Both the position numbers and the translations under genes were made by a program. The notes under the pieces are model-generated. The model saw only the letters and a program-made list of their open reading frames with translations. It was not told the DNA's origin and made no database searches. A DNA stretch of 64,000 nucleotides from an uncultured Akkermansia sp. (lineage in GTDB: Bacteria; Verrucomicrobiota; Verrucomicrobiia; Verrucomicrobiales; Akkermansiaceae): assembly GCA_905200945.1 (NCBI GenBank), contig CAJKMG010000007.1, positions 41,611-105,610 of the forward strand, given 5' to 3'. Positions 62,198 through 64,000 of this stretch are shown here, piece by piece (the first letter of the stretch is position 1; each line of letters begins with the position of its first letter).

Positions 62198-64000
62198 ATG
62201 AAAGGGAAACGCCTGTTCTTCCTGCTGTCTTTTCTCATGGCTGTTCCTGCAGCTGCGGACACCCAGCGCCCCAATGTTATCCTGATCCTGATGGACGACA
62301 TGGGGTGGGGAGATCTGCCTTCCTACCAGGACCAGCGCATGAAAGAAGGTTTTCCCGCCATGGACAACCCTGGCCTGAGGATGCTGGCACGGGAAGGAAT
62401 GACACTGACGCGCCACTATTCCTCAGCCCCGCTCTGCGCCCCGGCCCGCGCCTCCCTGTTTACGGGGGTACACCAGGGCCATGCCAAGGTGATCCGCGAC
62501 AGGTCTTTTGACCTGCCCATTGAACAGGCCCCTACCCTTGGAACCGTCATGCAGGCTGCCGGGTACAAAACGGCCCTCATCGGCAAATGGGGGATAGGCG
62601 GGGGCACGGAACATGCGGGCTCCCCGCAGGAATCAACGGCCTACCCCACCAAGCGCGGCTTTGACTACTACTTTGGCTACCTGGATCACGTCAGCGGCCA
62701 CCACCATTATCCCAAAGAAGACCCCAATCCCATTTCCCCTACTAAAAAAAGCGGAATTTGGGATGGAAACAAGTGTGTCACGGGAGATTGCGACAAGGCT
62801 TATTCCGTGGATTTGTTGACGGCCCGCGCCAAACAATGGATTATGGATACGCACCGCCAGAATCCCCGCAAACCCTTTTTTCTGGCGCTGACACACACCG
62901 CGCCCCATTCCCAGCTTCAAATACCCACCGGCCCCTATCCGGAAGGACGCGGCGTGAAAGGCGGCGTACAGTGGGTGGGGAAACCCCACAAGCTGATCAA
63001 TACGGCGGAAGGCAAAATCAATTCCTACATCTACCCCAGATATGCCGAAAAGAAATGGCCCATAGCACAGAAAAGGTATGCCACCATGATCGCACGGTTG
63101 AGCGATTCTTTTGAAGACCTCATCCAGACTCTGAAGGACCTGAATATCGACAAAAACACCGTCATCATCATGACGTCTGACAATGGCCCTCATGATGAAG
63201 GCGGCCAGAATCCGCAGTTTTTCCGTAATTACGGGCCTTTTGACGGCATCAAGCAGGATGCGTGGGAAGGAGGGTTCCGTGTTCCCGCCATCGTCCGCTG
63301 GCCCGGCCGCATTCCGGCAGGTTCCTCAAGTGACCACCCTTCCCAGTTCCATGACTGGATGGCGACGCTGGCTGCCATTGGCGGTGTAAGGGCTCCTTTC
63401 CGGAGCGACGGCGTTTCCCTGCTCCCCACCCTGCTGAACCAGGAAAATCAGCCGGACAGCCGCCTGTATATGGAATACAGCGCCAAGAAGTCCCGGAGCA
63501 AGACGACAACGCCCGCCTACCAGGACTTCCACCCCTCCCGCAGGAATGCGGCGCGCGGCGAGGAACAGATGGTCTACATCGGAAAATACAAGGGAGTGCG
63601 TACCAACATCCAGTCTCATGCGGATTTATTTGAGATTTACGACACGGTCAGGGATCCGGCGGAACGCCATGACCTGAAAGATACGCCGGAGGGGAAAAAA
63701 ATGCAGTCTCTCATGCACGACAAAGTTCTGAGGATGAGGCGTATTTATGATTATACCCATCCGGCGCGCGGTACCTTTGCCCAAAGGCCTTATGACACAG
63801 AGCCAGTTCCGGCCCTCAGAAAGGAGGAAATGCCAGGCAACCTGCTTCCCCTGGAGGAATCGTCCTCCCAGGGTGTTCGCCGAAAGGACGGCAGCATGAA
63901 AAGAGTTCTCTATCTGAATATCCCGGAAACAGGGAACTATGTTTTCTTCCTGAAAACTCCGGTAAAGAAGGGGGCTAAAGCATTCGTCAGGCTGCACGAC
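62198..64000 (+). CDS. Exported sulfatase, 3' end outside window
   Basis: Type I sulfatases remove sulfate from sugars. The 601 visible residues start with a signal peptide (FFLLSFLMAVPAAADTQ), then NVILILMDDMGWGD for the metal site, and CAPARASL (80-84), the C-x-P-x-R motif oxidised to formylglycine by an anaerobic maturase. GKWGIGGG and MTSDNGPH are further active-site blocks. The C-terminal part is not complete. Operon position with GH20 suggests sulfated mucin or glycosaminoglycan GlcNAc as substrate, which is inferred. Confidence 0.93.
   Translation, partial: MKGKRLFFLLSFLMAVPAAADTQRPNVILILMDDMGWGDLPSYQDQRMKEGFPAMDNPGLRMLAREGMTLTRHYSSAPLCAPARASLFTGVHQGHAKVIRDRSFDLPIEQAPTLGTVMQAAGYKTALIGKWGIGGGTEHAGSPQESTAYPTKRGFDYYFGYLDHVSGHHHYPKEDPNPISPTKKSGIWDGNKCVTGDCDKAYSVDLLTARAKQWIMDTHRQNPRKPFFLALTHTAPHSQLQIPTGPYPEGRGVKGGVQWVGKPHKLINTAEGKINSYIYPRYAEKKWPIAQKRYATMIARLSDSFEDLIQTLKDLNIDKNTVIIMTSDNGPHDEGGQNPQFFRNYGPFDGIKQDAWEGGFRVPAIVRWPGRIPAGSSSDHPSQFHDWMATLAAIGGVRAPFRSDGVSLLPTLLNQENQPDSRLYMEYSAKKSRSKTTTPAYQDFHPSRRNAARGEEQMVYIGKYKGVRTNIQSHADLFEIYDTVRDPAERHDLKDTPEGKKMQSLMHDKVLRMRRIYDYTHPARGTFAQRPYDTEPVPALRKEEMPGNLLPLEESSSQGVRRKDGSMKRVLYLNIPETGNYVFFLKTPVKKGAKAFVRLHD

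Overview
The window looks like chromosome of a mucin-degrading verrucomicrobium, most likely Akkermansia. This is inferred from the gene mix: secreted GH20 hexosaminidase and sulfatase, a PEP-CTERM-tailed protein, alternative complex III genes, an LpxC-FabZ fusion, and an archaeal-type glycogen synthase beside a GH57 protein. G+C is moderately high. No rRNA, tRNA, CRISPR array or insertion sequence was seen. The one structural RNA found is RNase P RNA.

Layout. 1-3400: partial ssb, then a TonB-ExbB-ExbD energy-transduction cluster and peptide deformylase. 3500-9750: alpha-glucan genes (GH57 protein, glycosyltransferase, GH31 alpha-glucosidase) and an isochorismate synthase-like gene. 10076-16191: a tightly overlapping respiratory operon, actC-actD-actE-actF plus a large membrane protein with a CcoO-like cytochrome tail; actA and actB are absent here. 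16200-17100: a decayed region with a multiply frameshifted beta-roll (YadA-head/tail-fibre-like) remnant and a truncated VOC gene. 17235-31700: acyltransferase, icd, an RNase-like metallo-beta-lactamase protein and tmk, then mscS-queF-queC, gltX, tatC-uppP and a Pro/Arg/Ser-rich lipoprotein. 31800-43200: a glycosyltransferase-like gene, aroA, rnpB, murA, HU, aroC, flavodoxin, a metallophosphoesterase, and an IscU-like scaffold paired with a GGGtGRT-family protein. 43300-49900: the most accessory-looking part, with a solitary D12-type DNA adenine methyltransferase, a XerD-like recombinase and three unrecognised exported proteins. 49966-59030: iron-type alcohol dehydrogenase, CrcB, a PfkB kinase, lpxC-fabZ, a sugar nucleotidyltransferase with a phosphodiester glycosidase-like protein, lnt, ferredoxin and a DciA-like gene. 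59373-64000: a PEP-CTERM protein, then GH20 and a sulfatase cut off by the window edge.

How the genes fit together. The cell-envelope genes (murA, uppP, lpxC-fabZ, lnt, tatC, TonB system) describe a diderm with lipid A and lipoproteins. The GH20 and sulfatase probably act together on sulfated, GlcNAc-capped host glycans. The glucan genes probably handle internal glycogen or maltodextrin. The ACIII operon would move electrons from quinol to cytochrome c but lacks its iron-sulfur and multiheme subunits locally.

Best candidates for something undescribed are the IscU-like/GGGtGRT pair, the ActCDEF plus cytochrome-fusion operon, the GH57 protein that appears to have lost its nucleophile, and the three-gene exported orphan cluster. 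All functional statements are from reading the sequence and family knowledge; no database search was run.
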